From Candidatus Poribacteria bacterium (lineage in GTDB: Bacteria; Poribacteria; WGA-4E; UBA9662), in NCBI GenBank assembly GCA_002729015.1, contig PBVO01000122.1, forward strand, positions 1 to 37,164: DNA of 37,164 nucleotides, read 5' to 3'. Position 1 is the stretch's first letter. Each line of letters begins with the position of its first letter. Below the pieces are notes generated by a model. That model ran no database searches. It saw only the letters and a program-made list of their open reading frames with translations, and was not told where the DNA came from. A program made the position numbers and the translations under genes. Of the stretch, positions 1 through 8,577 are shown in pieces.

Positions 1-84
1 TGAAGATTTGACTAATTTAGTGAGTTTTGTTTCTTCACCTTCTTCAATAGCTTTCACGGCCCGGTCAAAAATATTGGTAATCAT
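1..84 (-). CDS. N-terminus of a possible ankyrin-type protein (cut by window edge)
   Basis: An ATG at 82-84 on the minus strand opens a frame that stays open for 28 codons to the window edge. It begins MITNIFDRAVKAIEEGEE and continues with lysine-rich helix-like residues. This alternation of FDRAVKAI, EEGEETKL and LVKSS resembles the amphipathic N-terminal helix pair of ankyrin-domain proteins, which fits the two ankyrin proteins further along. A weak GAGA-type ribosome binding site lies just upstream. Most of the gene is outside the window, so the family call is a guess from a short stretch; that it is a gene start is better supported. Confidence 0.5.
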   Translation of the reverse strand, partial: MITNIFDRAVKAIEEGEETKLTKLVKSS

Positions 85-138
85 AATTGTCTCTAGGTCC
101 CTGATAGTATAAACCTACATGTTTTCAGATTTTGATTG

Positions 139-684
139 TCACCACAACTCACCTTCTCGCCATTCAGCTGATAGAGCCTCATTGAGATCTAGTTTGGGAG
201 TTTGAGGTAACCGGAAAATCATAACCTCTTCTTGAGGCGTATGTATAACACCTGAGTCTGTTCTTACAAAAAGTGGACCTTCCCATAGCTGCCAACCCAG
301 TCTCTCATAGTAAGCAACACTAAAGGGAGAAAGAGCGCCTAGGTCAAAATCTCGAATCTCATCGGCTACACGTTTCATGACTAATGTTGCAAAACCACGG
401 TTGCGATATGCCTTCTCAGTGGCGACCATTTCAATATAAGCAGTATGCATGGGCAGATTTTTACCAGTCTGCAACAACCTATCTACCCACATAGCGTGAG
501 TAACTAACGTTTGTTTGTAGTAGCCTAGGATATGAGTAGCGGGCTGTAAGGTATTGAACAAAGGTTCGAGGTCTTCCTCGTAGGCTCGATTACAAAGAGA
601 AAGGACTAGATTTCGATCTGAATCAGACAACAATGTACTGCCAATGATTTTCAGTTTAAGCTGATTCTCGATTTTAATAACCAT
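139..684 (-). CDS. GNAT acetyltransferase resembling aminoglycoside 2'-N-acetyltransferase
   Basis: A 181-residue GNAT-fold enzyme expected to move an acetyl group from acetyl-CoA to an amine. The acetyl-CoA loop is visible in VATEKAYRNRGFATLVMKRV (about residues 88-107), including the R-x-x-G-x-A type turn. The C-terminal third is the informative part: YYERLGWQLWEGPLFV, then a TPQEE stretch, a hydrophobic strand and a final LSAEWREGELW. From memory, mycobacterial AAC(2') enzymes end in the same order (RGW..W.GP, TP-acidic, LP, L.CDWR.GDVW) and have about the same length. I therefore call it AAC(2')-like; substrate and any resistance role are inference. The ATG at 682-684 has an AGAGG ribosome binding site. 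It sits alone between the partial gene at the edge and uvrA, all on the same strand. Confidence 0.8.
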   Translation of the reverse strand: MVIKIENQLKLKIIGSTLLSDSDRNLVLSLCNRAYEEDLEPLFNTLQPATHILGYYKQTLVTHAMWVDRLLQTGKNLPMHTAYIEMVATEKAYRNRGFATLVMKRVADEIRDFDLGALSPFSVAYYERLGWQLWEGPLFVRTDSGVIHTPQEEVMIFRLPQTPKLDLNEALSAEWREGELW

Positions 685-800
685 ATCTCAACCTCTCCCG
701 AGGGTAAGTATCGGACACTAGCATTAAGTAACGTTATACCTATACCTAGATCAAAACCCTAGGCACATTCGATTGGCCTTGATGAGCAATCAACTAGAAA

Positions 801-3674
801 TTAACTATTTAGATGCTTTTTCAGAAATCGGCCAGTGAACGAGTTCTTCACCGTAGAAACTTCTTCCGGTGTTCCATAAGCTACAACGTACCCACCTTTG
901 TGTCCTCCTTCTGGCCCTAAATCAATGACATAATCTGCGCTCTTAATCACGTCCAAATGGTGCTCGACCACGATTACAGTATGTCCCTGATCCACTAGTT
1001 GATTAAGGCTATCTAGTAGCCTCTGAATGTCAGCGAGGTGAAGGCCTGTGGTCGGCTCATCAAGCATGTACAAATTATGTTTGCCCCTCTTGATTTTTCC
1101 CAGTTCGGTCGCCAGCTTTATTCGTTGAGCTTCACCACCAGAAAGAATTGTGGCCGGGTGACCGATGGTCAAATATCCTAATCCGAGGTCATTTAGCACT
1201 CCTAATTTTCTAGAAATTAGACTATGATGGCTAAAAAACAAGACACCTTCCTCAATTGACATTTCTAGAATATCAGCGATGGTTTTACCTTCATAAGTAA
1301 TTTCTAAGGTTTCTTCATTGTAGCGTCGACCTTTACAAGTCGGACACGTTACTTCTACATCAGGCATGAAATAAAGTTGTGTAGTAATTGTTCCTTCTCC
1401 ACTACATTCTTCACATCTTCCACCCTTGACGTTGAAACTGAATCGAGAGGGCGTGTACCCTCTAGCTTGAGCCGAAGGGGTATTAGCGAAAATTTTGCGA
1501 ATATTATCGTAAAATCCGATATAAGTAGCTGGGTTAGAACGAGGGGAACGCCCGATTGGAGTTTGGTCAATATTGATGACATCGCTGATATGCTGATAAC
1601 CGTCTAGGTGATCATGATCACCTGATAAGGTTCGGCTATCATGGTAAATCGAATAGAGTTTTTTATATATGATTTGGTTAGTTAATGTGCTTTTTCCTGA
1701 TCCTGAGACACCTGTGATACAAACTAACATACCTAGTGGAATATCTACGTCAATACTTTGCAGGTTATTCTCACGTGCCCCCCTTACACTTAGAAAATCT
1801 TGATTTTGTTCTCGACGCGTATCTGGCAAATCAACTTTTCTAACTCCACTCAAAAATTGACCAGTAAGAGATTTTTTATCGGCTATAATCTCCTTGAGCT
1901 GTCCTTCAGCTACGATCTGCCCACCGTGGACACCAGCACCAGGACCAATCTCAATAATGTGATCGGCCGCCTGAATGGTTTCCTCATCATGCTCAACTAC
2001 GATGACAGTATTACCCACATCTCGTAATTGCTTTAATGTACCGATCATTTTAGCATTATCTCGGGGGTGAAGGCCGATTGACGGTTCATCTAGTACGTAG
2101 AGCATTCCCATTAACCCTGAACCTATTTGGGTCGACAGACGGATCCGTTGCGACTCTCCTCCGGAGAGGGTCCCAGAACGACGGTTGAGATTTAGATACT
2201 CTAAGCCAATACCATTCAGAAGTTCTAGCCGAACTGATAATTCTTGCACTAATCTCCGGCCGGCTTCCTCAACTTTAGGGTCATGAATTTCAATTTTACT
2301 GAGAAATTGTTGTAGACCTTGTAGGTGCATAGTTCCTAACTGGTGGATATTATGATTGTTTACGGTAATTAGCAAACGTTGTCTTTTTAGTCGGGTACCG
2401 TTACAGTCAGGACATGTGTGCTCAACCATAACTTTACGCAGGTAGTCCTCCATACCAGAGTGAGACGTTCCCTCTTTGCGGTAGTGACGATATCGACGAT
2501 CCAGCCGATTAGCAAATCCGTCAAAGCGCACCTCATGTCCTTCGTAGCGTTCACCAGTCTTGGCATCATCTGGAATAGAGATGATAAGTTTATCCCCTTT
2601 GGTTCCATACAACAGAAGGTCTTTGGTCTCGTCTGACAGATTCTGGTAGGGCTCATCCAAATCGAAGTCATATTTCTGAGATAAACTGTACATTATACGT
2701 CCGTCCCAACGATCTGGATCATATACGAAAACGCCAGGGACAAACGCGCCACCACGGATACTTCGTCTAGTATCTGGAGTTAGAAGTACCGGGTGAACTT
2801 GTAAATAGGTGCCTAAACCTGAACAAGTATGGCAAGCACTAGTAGGTTCATTGAAGGTAAAATAGGATGCTTCTACTGTCCCCATTATGATTCGATGTTC
2901 TGGACAACCGAAATCAGTGTAGAATTGTTGATTTTTAACGATTTCTTTCCCATTTTTATATAGGTGGAAACTGAGAAAGCCTTCACCTATTACTAATCCA
3001 TGTTCTAAGGTCGCTAGTATTTGCTTTTCAATCCCCGGTTGAATGACGAAACGATCAATAATCACGTCCAATTTGTAGTCTCGATCTTCATCTAGGTCAT
3101 GTTCTTCAGCCAAGTCTATATTCTGTTGTCCATCCAATAACACATATCGGTAACCATTAGTTCGAATTTGGTCAAACAGATAAGCGTAATCCTCACCATG
3201 TATTTTGAAAATCGGTGCTCTAATTTGAACTTCGGTTCCATTAGGCAAAGATAAGATCCGTTCCACTATCTGGTACTTGGATTTCGTTGAAACTAGATTT
3301 TGGCAATATGGACAATGGGATTGACCAATCGTAGCATATAGCATTCTTAGATAATCACCCAAATCAGTCATAGTTCCAACGGTTGAACGTGGGTTCATCG
3401 AGATTGTTTTTTGTTCAATTGAAATGACCGGTGATAATCCGGTCATAAAATCAACGTCTGGCTTTTTTAAATGTGCCATGAAGCGTTTGGCATAAGTTGA
3501 AAGAGATTCCATAAAACGACGTTGACTCTCAGCATAAACTGTATCGAAAGCTAAGGACGATTTACCTGAGCCACTAATACCGGTTAAAACTGTTAATTTA
3601 TCACGAGGTATCTCTATGTCTATATTTTGTAGATTATTCTCTCGAGCTCCCTTAATTGAGATCGTAGTTCTCAT
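801..3674 (-). CDS. uvrA: Excinuclease ABC subunit A (divergent type)
   Basis: UvrA finds DNA lesions and loads UvrB in nucleotide excision repair. The 957 residues carry two ABC ATPase modules: Walker A GISGSGKS at about 32-39 and GVSGSGKS at about 655-662, signature LSGGESQR near 503-510 and LSGGEAQR in the second half, and Walker B LDEP in both. A UvrB-interaction-type region follows the first module (about 115-245). The first zinc knuckle is C257-x2-H260...C281-x2-C284, using His for one Cys; a C-P-D-C pair lies at 421-424, and the C-terminal zinc module has C-E-E-C and C-P-T-C pairs. The middle part (about 265-500) differs clearly from the E. coli type and looks like a distinct UvrA clade, so this may be a second UvrA paralogue. 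No uvrB or uvrC is in the window. ATG start with AAGGA about 11 nt upstream. Confidence 0.95.
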   Translation of the reverse strand: MRTTISIKGARENNLQNIDIEIPRDKLTVLTGISGSGKSSLAFDTVYAESQRRFMESLSTYAKRFMAHLKKPDVDFMTGLSPVISIEQKTISMNPRSTVGTMTDLGDYLRMLYATIGQSHCPYCQNLVSTKSKYQIVERILSLPNGTEVQIRAPIFKIHGEDYAYLFDQIRTNGYRYVLLDGQQNIDLAEEHDLDEDRDYKLDVIIDRFVIQPGIEKQILATLEHGLVIGEGFLSFHLYKNGKEIVKNQQFYTDFGCPEHRIIMGTVEASYFTFNEPTSACHTCSGLGTYLQVHPVLLTPDTRRSIRGGAFVPGVFVYDPDRWDGRIMYSLSQKYDFDLDEPYQNLSDETKDLLLYGTKGDKLIISIPDDAKTGERYEGHEVRFDGFANRLDRRYRHYRKEGTSHSGMEDYLRKVMVEHTCPDCNGTRLKRQRLLITVNNHNIHQLGTMHLQGLQQFLSKIEIHDPKVEEAGRRLVQELSVRLELLNGIGLEYLNLNRRSGTLSGGESQRIRLSTQIGSGLMGMLYVLDEPSIGLHPRDNAKMIGTLKQLRDVGNTVIVVEHDEETIQAADHIIEIGPGAGVHGGQIVAEGQLKEIIADKKSLTGQFLSGVRKVDLPDTRREQNQDFLSVRGARENNLQSIDVDIPLGMLVCITGVSGSGKSTLTNQIIYKKLYSIYHDSRTLSGDHDHLDGYQHISDVINIDQTPIGRSPRSNPATYIGFYDNIRKIFANTPSAQARGYTPSRFSFNVKGGRCEECSGEGTITTQLYFMPDVEVTCPTCKGRRYNEETLEITYEGKTIADILEMSIEEGVLFFSHHSLISRKLGVLNDLGLGYLTIGHPATILSGGEAQRIKLATELGKIKRGKHNLYMLDEPTTGLHLADIQRLLDSLNQLVDQGHTVIVVEHHLDVIKSADYVIDLGPEGGHKGGYVVAYGTPEEVSTVKNSFTGRFLKKHLNS

Positions 3675-3749
3675 ACTAATCTGAATCCTTTTTCAAATAA
3701 ACGACTAAAACCATAGATTTTTTGCAGTGGGTATTTAATTGTACGATCC

Positions 3750-5660
3750 TTAAAAGAGATCTTCTTCCAAAAAATCGTACAAATAGGCAATTTCCTCGAC
3801 CGTACTGGAACTGTTGGGAGTTAGTTGCAACGGTACCCCCATTCTTTCTAACCATCCTTGCCTGACCATCCATTCACAACCCAAAACTACTGATCCAACG
3901 GACTCATCGGCAAAGTTATGATACAAATCGGTAGCAGTACAAATTCGATTTTCAGCTTTTAAGTAATCGAGGACAAGCTTGAACATTTCTTCTGTGCCTG
4001 TTGACATGTATTCTGTCAGTGAGGTAAGTGCTTGTTGAACGGTCAATTTGTCTTTTTTTCGCTCTATCAAATCAGTACCCCAAAGTCGAAAAAAGTCAGG
4101 CTTCAACTCCACGGCTTGATGAAGTGGCTTCTTGCCTGGGATTTGATGATTTCGAAAGATTTCGACTCGAGCTAGATCTTCTACGGCTTTTAGGATATAG
4201 ACAAAGCTATAATTCAAATCATTTTTTACATAAAACCATTTTTCAGCTTTGGCTAAGGTCGCACTCAGCATACAACCTAAATTCATTAGTTGGATACGAC
4301 CGTCTCTGCTGGAAACAGGCGCAATTTTATCAACTTCAATCTGATCAGACTTAGTATTATGCCTTTGGATGTCAGTGTACCATTGCGGAATGGTGGGATC
4401 TTTAGTGAATAAGATTCGGCTGTCGACAAACCAGTTGTAGTATTCATCTCCAACTCGTGCCTGGCCTAACCTTCGGCGGATGGTGCTCCTTGATACCATA
4501 TCTACACACAAATCTATACCATTTTGCTGTAGGATGTAGCGAGATTGAGACTTAACTTTCTCCTGAATAATCAAGGTGATATGAAGATAAGACATCGACC
4601 AAAGGTGATTTTGATTCTGTGCAGGATCATCGAACAAAAGACCTGCCACCACATTAGAATCTAATTGTGCATGTTCGATGAATTGTTCAATTGATGAATT
4701 GATTTGCGATTGAGTTACAAACTCTGGTATAGAAGTAGAATCTGGGTCATAACTATACGCTGTCTCATCTAGTTTAACTAGATTATTATGTGTCAGACTG
4801 GTAGGTAGGCTAGATTTTTGTAAAATTCCCTGACACGCCAGCCAATTGTAGACGTTGAAATGTGAGGCTTGGCGACTAGACAGTTTGAGATGAGAATCAA
4901 TCTCCGTTATGGAACGTGGCCCGCTCTGACTCTGTAAATAATCAAAAATTGGTTGGCAAATTGAACGGTGATCGAATAAGTATTGGTCAATAGCAATCAA
5001 GACTTGTTCCAACCGGTCAGCAGTTTTGGGTTGATTAATAAATTCATGATAGACAAAGTTAAAAAATGTTGGATTATATTCCAGTGCCGGTTGGATTTTT
5101 TCCCTTCCGGGTACTTCTCCATTCCAGATGACTTCAAAACCGGCTAACAAGTCGATTAAATCCAAAATGGATATAAAAGCATAAACCATATCTTGTTTGA
5201 TAAAGAATTCTTTTTTTGCAGTTTCTAGCTTAGGAAGAGCACGCTCCAAAATTTGAAGCAGAGCAAACTTCCTATCTCGTTCTCCAACTTGAAATCGGTG
5301 ATGATTTTGATACCACGTCTGGATAGTTCGATCTTTAGAGAACAGAAGAGTACTGCGAACAAACACCATCTCTGACCATGAATTCACTAAGCCACTTTCG
5401 AGACTACGCTTAAACTGTCCCCGAGGAATCAAATCCACGTGCATAAAAATATCATTAGAGACTAAGCTGTAAAAGTTGGTGTTTTTGGGATTATCGACCG
5501 TAATTAACCACAAATCTAGATCAGATTTCTCCCAAACTTGGTCGTGAGAAAGACTTCCATATAGGATCGCTGCGATTATATTAGGATCTTTCTGAGCTTG
5601 CGAAACGACTAATTCAACTGCCAATTGATAGTGTTCTTTTGTGGATTTTAACGAATTCAT
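3750..5660 (-). CDS. Tandemly duplicated nucleotidyltransferase-like protein with one inactive half
   Basis: 636 residues made of two homologous halves of about 310. The first half starts with a DNA polymerase beta-like nucleotidyltransferase core: ILYGSLSHDQVWEKSDLDLWLI, split as G35-S36 and D47-x-D49, with a third acid D76 in HVDLIP. A helical region follows, then a winged-helix-like segment (about 250-300). The second half repeats everything: LFTKDPTIPQWY matches FSKDRTIQTWY, and AEKWFYVKNDLNYSFVYIL matches AKKEFFIKQDMVYAFISIL. In the second copy the GS and DxD motifs are lost (FDDP and MSYLH stand there), leaving only the third Asp (D387). One half is probably catalytic and the other regulatory or binding. 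Single-domain relatives act as toxin-antitoxin MNT proteins or antibiotic nucleotidyltransferases; the target here is unknown. I chose the ATG at 5658-5660 because AAGGTG precedes it by 9 nt; the GTG four codons earlier overlaps that site. Confidence 0.8.
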   Translation of the reverse strand: MNSLKSTKEHYQLAVELVVSQAQKDPNIIAAILYGSLSHDQVWEKSDLDLWLITVDNPKNTNFYSLVSNDIFMHVDLIPRGQFKRSLESGLVNSWSEMVFVRSTLLFSKDRTIQTWYQNHHRFQVGERDRKFALLQILERALPKLETAKKEFFIKQDMVYAFISILDLIDLLAGFEVIWNGEVPGREKIQPALEYNPTFFNFVYHEFINQPKTADRLEQVLIAIDQYLFDHRSICQPIFDYLQSQSGPRSITEIDSHLKLSSRQASHFNVYNWLACQGILQKSSLPTSLTHNNLVKLDETAYSYDPDSTSIPEFVTQSQINSSIEQFIEHAQLDSNVVAGLLFDDPAQNQNHLWSMSYLHITLIIQEKVKSQSRYILQQNGIDLCVDMVSRSTIRRRLGQARVGDEYYNWFVDSRILFTKDPTIPQWYTDIQRHNTKSDQIEVDKIAPVSSRDGRIQLMNLGCMLSATLAKAEKWFYVKNDLNYSFVYILKAVEDLARVEIFRNHQIPGKKPLHQAVELKPDFFRLWGTDLIERKKDKLTVQQALTSLTEYMSTGTEEMFKLVLDYLKAENRICTATDLYHNFADESVGSVVLGCEWMVRQGWLERMGVPLQLTPNSSSTVEEIAYLYDFLEEDLF

Positions 5661-5669
5661 CAGACGATG

Positions 5670-5675
5670 CACCTT
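5670..5675 (-). promoter_or_regulatory. Ribosome binding site that decides the start of the duplicated nucleotidyltransferase
   Basis: AAGGTG on the minus strand, 9 nt before the ATG at 5658-5660. The upstream in-frame GTG is itself part of this site, which argues for the ATG. Confidence 0.5.
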
Positions 5676-5850
5676 GGTAATTCAGCTCCTTATCCGCGAA
5701 CGAGACTATCTGACTGGAGGAAGCCAGAAGCCGATCGACAAGTGCCAATCAACTTGGTAAAATCAGGCAGACAGATTGGAATATTATCACTGTTCTCAAG
5801 CAATTACGACAAGATTAGCTCGAAGTTTCTTGCTAGCCCACTCTGGAGTA

Positions 5851-6483
5851 TTACCTCAATGAATCCAGGAAATAGCCTGTAAACACCAAGATATTATATG
5901 CCGAAAAATTAATCCAAAATCGCTTACTTTTGCTCTGGTTTTTACTCAATTTGAAATTATAAAGTGATTTAGTAAAAAAACTGGCCGAGATCAAATAATG
6001 GCCAACTTTATGGACTCTAGTTTCTTGATAAGATGCGTTGTTTAGTCCAGCAAACCCTATAAACAGGTCGAAACTAGAGGCAGCTACAGGTCCATAGACC
6101 CGCTTCCGGCTAGCCAAGTAACTCATTCCTACAAAAACAGTTTCCATTGCTGATATATATCCGAGTTCTACCCAAATAGGTGATTGGCCGGAGGACTGAG
6201 AGTCAGAGTAGTAGGCATGATGTCCTATCTTTGAGCTACTACTCAAGTTACGACTGTTGACAGGGGCTCTTTGGTCAAGTCGGGCAATAATCATATTAGA
6301 TAGAGCTAATCTCTTGTTATCAAATTTGCTGTCGAAGGTCCATTGGTCAGGCCATTTCTTGAGTTCACCGATGGTGCCAAAACTATCGACATCAATGTTA
6401 AATAACACTAGTATGATCGACACCAGCATTACACAATCGATTTTAGTTCTATTATTTGGACGAAATTTGCCTTTGGACTTCAT
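5851..6483 (-). CDS. Small hypothetical membrane protein
   Basis: I do not recognise this 210-residue protein. It has a basic N-terminus (MKSKGKFRPNNRTK), one clear hydrophobic segment right after it (about 15-33, CVMLVSIILVLF), a polar middle, and several weaker hydrophobic stretches in the second half (around ELGYISAMETVFVGMSYLA, SSFDLFIGFAGL, HYLISASFF and NILVFTGYFL). This suggests four or five membrane passes. The frame extends upstream to 6552, but that part overlaps decayed sequence; the ATG at 6481-6483 has GAGGT 10 nt upstream, so I start there. It lies 24 nt after the pseudogene at 6507-6892, on the same strand. Codon use does not look alien, but nothing proves expression. Confidence 0.5.
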   Translation of the reverse strand: MKSKGKFRPNNRTKIDCVMLVSIILVLFNIDVDSFGTIGELKKWPDQWTFDSKFDNKRLALSNMIIARLDQRAPVNSRNLSSSSKIGHHAYYSDSQSSGQSPIWVELGYISAMETVFVGMSYLASRKRVYGPVAASSFDLFIGFAGLNNASYQETRVHKVGHYLISASFFTKSLYNFKLSKNQSKSKRFWINFSAYNILVFTGYFLDSLR

Positions 6484-6506
6484 TCTGTTAAGGACCTCAT
6501 CAACGC

Positions 6507-6892
6507 TACAACAGCCGACCGGCATGAAGATGGATGTTACCAGTATGAGCACCTGCTTGGATCAAATAGCTAATGACGGTAGCGGAATCTCCGTTGGGAT
6601 TCGTATAACCACCTTGTACTACCCGCATCGTCCAATATAAACCATCGTTGATAGTGTAATTGTCTTTGAACGAAGCATCAGTTTTACCACTTTGGATGAC
6701 TCATCCAACTAGCATGACGAGAAGCTGACATGTTATAGCAACCGGGAGTCCTTCGATCAAAGCCAAGAGCTTGAGTCCCTTGACATTTCCACTTTGAGCC
6801 ACTTGTGGAACTAGATTAATATCTTCTCTGGTGCTAAATCTGGGATAACTCGCCTGTCTAGGCTCGATAGGATTGTCGGCTTTTGTTGTCAC
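6507..6892 (-). pseudogene. Decayed gene with an in-frame stop, possibly ankyrin-like
   Basis: One minus-strand frame begins with GTG at 6890-6892 and runs about 63 codons to a TGA at 6701-6703, then continues in the same frame for about 64 more codons to a TAG at 6507-6509. Both parts look coding. The first holds INLVPQVAQSGNVKGLKLL, and the second holds YTNPNGDSATVISYLIQAGA. The phrases AQSGNVKGLKLL and ATVISYLIQAGA resemble ankyrin helix pairs and fit the ankyrin genes nearby, but the second part also contains DNYTINDGLYWTMRVV, which does not look ankyrin-like. The family is therefore open. A truncated gene with a nonsense mutation is the simplest reading; a sequencing error is possible. 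The rest of 6484-7123 (6893-7123) shows nothing I can name. Confidence 0.4.
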
Positions 6893-7123
6893 GATTGTTC
6901 TAATTGGCCGATTCCCTTGAAATTACAATTTTTACTTAATAACCCAGAAGGATTGGGTAGTTGCTTAATGAGTTGAGGCATTCTTGCTCTACTCCGATGT
7001 TGAGATACCATTTACCTCAAAGGTTTTTCCAGATTAGTTGGCACTTTCTTGGGGTAATACCATGTTCTATGATCATTCACCGAGACCTCCTATTCTCTAA
7101 GAGGACATGTCTGGATGCCACTG

Positions 7124-7975
7124 CTATGAACCGCGTGCTTCCCGCCAAGCAAGGTGGAATGACTTAACCGACTGGTACCTCTGGTCCCGTTCCTGTTGAC
7201 AAGCACGCAGTATTACCTCACAAAGAACATCAGCTCCACGGAATGGAGCTCGATTCAAGTTGTTATCGAAAAGGAGAACCGCTGCTGTCCGCCCCATAGT
7301 GAAGACATTTGTAAGACCATCAACTACGGCCCCCTGCTCAAATTCTTCAGGAGCCATGAAACGCGCGGAGCCGAACATTCTACCCATTTTGTTGATTAAT
7401 GGCCCTTGGTGGTAGTGGTCCAAATCAACCACAGATAATTTCTGGTGCTTGAAATCGTAGATTAGACAGCCGTCGTAGAAGTCAATAGCCACCCAACCTT
7501 TTTGGGCTAGCAAGTTATGTAATTCATAGATAGTATCCAAGCATTTTAAAATTTCAATAACCGGTAGCAACCGAAATCTATGAAAGGCTGAAGATGTGTC
7601 ATTTCGAGTAATAGCTGTAGCATACAATAGTTGTCCATCAACCCAATCGTAGACTAGCATTGGGCCAAGTATAGACTCAATAACTCCATGTAGGATCGGT
7701 CTAGCCGGATGATTACAACTATTACTGACACAAACAGCATTACGTAATAAAGAAACTCGTGCGCTGTGGGAAAGCCCTGATCCACCGAGGATATCCATGT
7801 TACCAGCAGTTTTGATAAAATAACGTTTACCTTTTGACCTTACACCGTAGCTTACATTACCGGAGTCCTGCGTATGATCAAATACGGCAAAGACATCTAA
7901 GTTCGCATGCAGATAAGTAGATGGTGCTTCATCGATAGTTGAAACGTCATGCAAGGGATGGTTCTGACAGAACAA
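7124..7975 (-). CDS. Serine/threonine protein kinase-like protein
   Basis: A 283-residue protein with a reduced protein-kinase fold. Visible landmarks are the ATP-binding lysine in YFIKTA (K55), the catalytic loop GWVAIDFYDGCLIYDF (160-175) in place of HRDxxxxN, the metal-binding DLD at 184-186 in place of DFG, and an activation-segment end FGSARFMAPEEF with the APE motif at 208-210, followed by a conserved GLTNVFTMG helix. A family of bacterial kinases of about 270 residues shares this AIDFYDG / GSxRFMxPEE pattern, so it looks intact rather than degenerate. There is no membrane segment; it should be cytoplasmic. The start is TTG at 7973-7975 with AAGGTG 8 nt upstream. The VOC gene lies upstream on the same strand. 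Its substrate is unknown; small-molecule phosphorylation cannot be excluded. Confidence 0.85.
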   Translation of the reverse strand: MFCQNHPLHDVSTIDEAPSTYLHANLDVFAVFDHTQDSGNVSYGVRSKGKRYFIKTAGNMDILGGSGLSHSARVSLLRNAVCVSNSCNHPARPILHGVIESILGPMLVYDWVDGQLLYATAITRNDTSSAFHRFRLLPVIEILKCLDTIYELHNLLAQKGWVAIDFYDGCLIYDFKHQKLSVVDLDHYHQGPLINKMGRMFGSARFMAPEEFEQGAVVDGLTNVFTMGRTAAVLLFDNNLNRAPFRGADVLCEVILRACQQERDQRYQSVKSFHLAWREARGS

Positions 7976-7982
7976 CGCTTGT

Positions 7983-7988
7983 CACCTT
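7983..7988 (-). promoter_or_regulatory. Ribosome binding site supporting a TTG start (kinase)
   Basis: AAGGTG preceded by an A-run, a normal distance from the TTG at 7973-7975. No ATG or GTG in frame has a comparable site. Confidence 0.5.
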
Positions 7989-8046
7989 TTTAATTGCACA
8001 TAATCCTAAACGAGTGTAGCAGATTATTTTCAAAACGATTTAACTT

Positions 8047-8466
8047 TTAAATTGGTTTGAGATCTTCTCTTTCATCTCCACAAAACTTTAGTATATTCGA
8101 ATCCAAGTCTGAGACCACCATAACCGTCCACCCCCAGTCTCTCATTTTGGGAGGTTCTATGATGATGGCTCCATTTTGCTCAAATTCCCGATGCAAATCG
8201 TTCAGCATATTGGTTGGGTCTAATTCGATATACAGCTGTAATCTGAACTCACTTTGATTTAGCTTACGATCCAGAAAAATTTCAATACCATTACGTTGCA
8301 AGCCTACCATAGCAGTGTTTCCCACTTGGTCGACATGTATCCACTCCTGAGAAAAACCAAGCTTTTGACAATAATAATCAACACTTTGTTGAATATCAAG
8401 CACACTAATACAAGGAACTGAGCGAAAGCTCACCTGGGTTGGTATATTGGGCGAGTTTGTAGGCAT
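8047..8466 (-). CDS. VOC (glyoxalase/bleomycin-resistance) superfamily protein
   Basis: 139 residues, one complete vicinal-oxygen-chelate module pair. The first beta-alpha-beta unit is VPCISVLDIQQSVDYYCQKLGF (split around residues 18-39), followed by the GNTAMVGLQRNGIEIFLDR strand pair. The second unit has LQLYIELDPTNMLNDLHREF and ends with GWTVMVVSDLDSNILKFCG, the usual D-x-D-x-N terminal strand. The exact metal ligands (His, Glu) are not clear, and the last strand lacks the usual Glu, so it may be a binding or resistance-type VOC protein rather than a metalloenzyme. Substrate unknown. The ATG at 8464-8466 has no clear ribosome binding site. It stands between the kinase gene and the ankyrin pair, all on the minus strand. 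Confidence 0.85.
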   Translation of the reverse strand: MPTNSPNIPTQVSFRSVPCISVLDIQQSVDYYCQKLGFSQEWIHVDQVGNTAMVGLQRNGIEIFLDRKLNQSEFRLQLYIELDPTNMLNDLHREFEQNGAIIIEPPKMRDWGWTVMVVSDLDSNILKFCGDEREDLKPI

Positions 8467-8577
8467 ATATAATTTACAGAAACCAGATACTGACTCATCA
8501 TAGTCGGCTACTCTATTACAGTTCTTTGAAAGTGGGAACCTGTTTATTAACTAAGATTTCTATTGGCACTAACATTC

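Noticed and set aside
3676..4354. Short overlapping frames (minus 3676-3873 and plus 4028-4354)
   Set aside because: They lie in other frames of the nucleotidyltransferase gene, whose own frame is clearly coding by motif and duplication.
5673..5850. TTGGCAC on the minus strand, like the -24 box of a sigma-54 promoter
   Set aside because: The -12 GC element is missing at the required distance.
5667..5882. Plus-strand open frame of 71 codons upstream of the duplicated nucleotidyltransferase
   Set aside because: No ribosome binding site, no recognisable motif, and it lies over the leader of a minus-strand gene.
6257..6640. Plus-strand open frame of 127 codons
   Set aside because: It runs antisense across the membrane-protein gene and the decayed region; composition is serine/leucine-rich with no protein-like pattern.
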